Assembly: GCA_015066625.1 (NCBI GenBank)
Contig: SVOC01000008.1
Span: 48,133-112,132, forward strand
Reading direction: 5' to 3'
DNA length: 64,000 nt
Source of the DNA: Oscillospiraceae bacterium
GTDB taxonomy: Bacteria > Bacillota > Clostridia > Oscillospirales > Acutalibacteraceae
Shown: in pieces, positions 63,971 through 64,000 of the stretch
Position numbering within the stretch: the stretch's first letter is position 1
Layout: each line of letters begins with the position of its first letter
Program-made: the position numbers and the translations under genes
The notes under the pieces: model-generated
The model's input: the letters and a program-made list of their open reading frames with translations, nothing else
Database searches by the model: none
What the model was told of the DNA's origin: nothing

Positions 63971-64000
63971 ATGAATAATCGATATAAACTGTTATCCTTT
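63971..64000 (+). CDS. Start of a gene cut by the window end
   Basis: ATG at 63971 follows GGAGG with ideal spacing, and 10 codons (MNNRYKLLSF) are visible. The start is basic and hydrophobic, but too little is present to name it. Confidence 0.55.
   Translation, partial: MNNRYKLLSF

Overview
This window is most likely from a low-GC, Gram-positive, gut-type Clostridia chromosome (Ruminococcaceae/Oscillospiraceae-like). The signs are the order mnmE-mnmG-rsmG-noc-parA-parB, dnaX-ybaB-recR-dnaN-yaaA-recF-remB, consensus sigma-A promoters (TTGACA-17-TATAAT type), Firmicute parS sites, strong AGGAGG ribosome sites and an AbrB/SpoVT-type regulator. Genus-level assignment is inference.

Layout. 0-2.4 kb: a cut-off phosphoesterase, a membrane-anchored WG-repeat/SH3 protein and a YbaK-type deacylase. 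2.5-10 kb: a sugar kinase, a lipoprotein and the rod-shape set mreB-mreC-mreD-PBP2-minD. 10-17.2 kb: tRNA modification (mnmE, mnmG, rsmG) and chromosome segregation (noc, parA, parB) with two perfect 16-bp parS sites. 17.3-21.8 kb: tRNA-Gly, a four-helix-bundle protein behind a palindromic element, a two-component system and a CAP-domain lipoprotein. 21.8-29 kb: a P-loop ATPase, SRP RNA, dnaX-ybaB-recR, a DnaA-box/DnaA-trio region that looks like an oriC unwinding element, then dnaN-yaaA-recF-remB; dnaA is not present. 29-42 kb: mnmA, a PHP protein, phosphoesterases, a teichoic-acid-type transferase, a second YbaK protein, a GH2 beta-galactosidase, a five-repeat secreted protein and an MFS carrier.

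42-48.6 kb is a cobalamin acquisition locus on the minus strand. Two nearly identical cobalamin riboswitches, each with its own consensus promoter and terminator hairpin, control (a) two surface proteins built like the animal B12 carriers intrinsic factor/transcobalamin (alpha/alpha barrel plus DUF4430 domains) and (b) a small HNH-repeat protein followed by a complete ECF transporter (T, fused A-A', S).

48.9-63.1 kb is one 14-kb plus-strand operon with five B12-binding-type radical SAM enzymes in two subfamilies, a CrtI-like FAD oxidoreductase, a ferredoxin/flavin-reductase fusion, a family 2 glycosyltransferase and two flavodoxin-like oxidoreductases. Its product is unknown. It sits directly beside the B12 capture and uptake locus, so the two together read as a supply-and-use unit for cobalamin. 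This is the most interesting part of the window.

63.1-64 kb holds a truncated AbrB/SpoVT-like gene, a cluster of TAACGAT repeats and the start of another gene.
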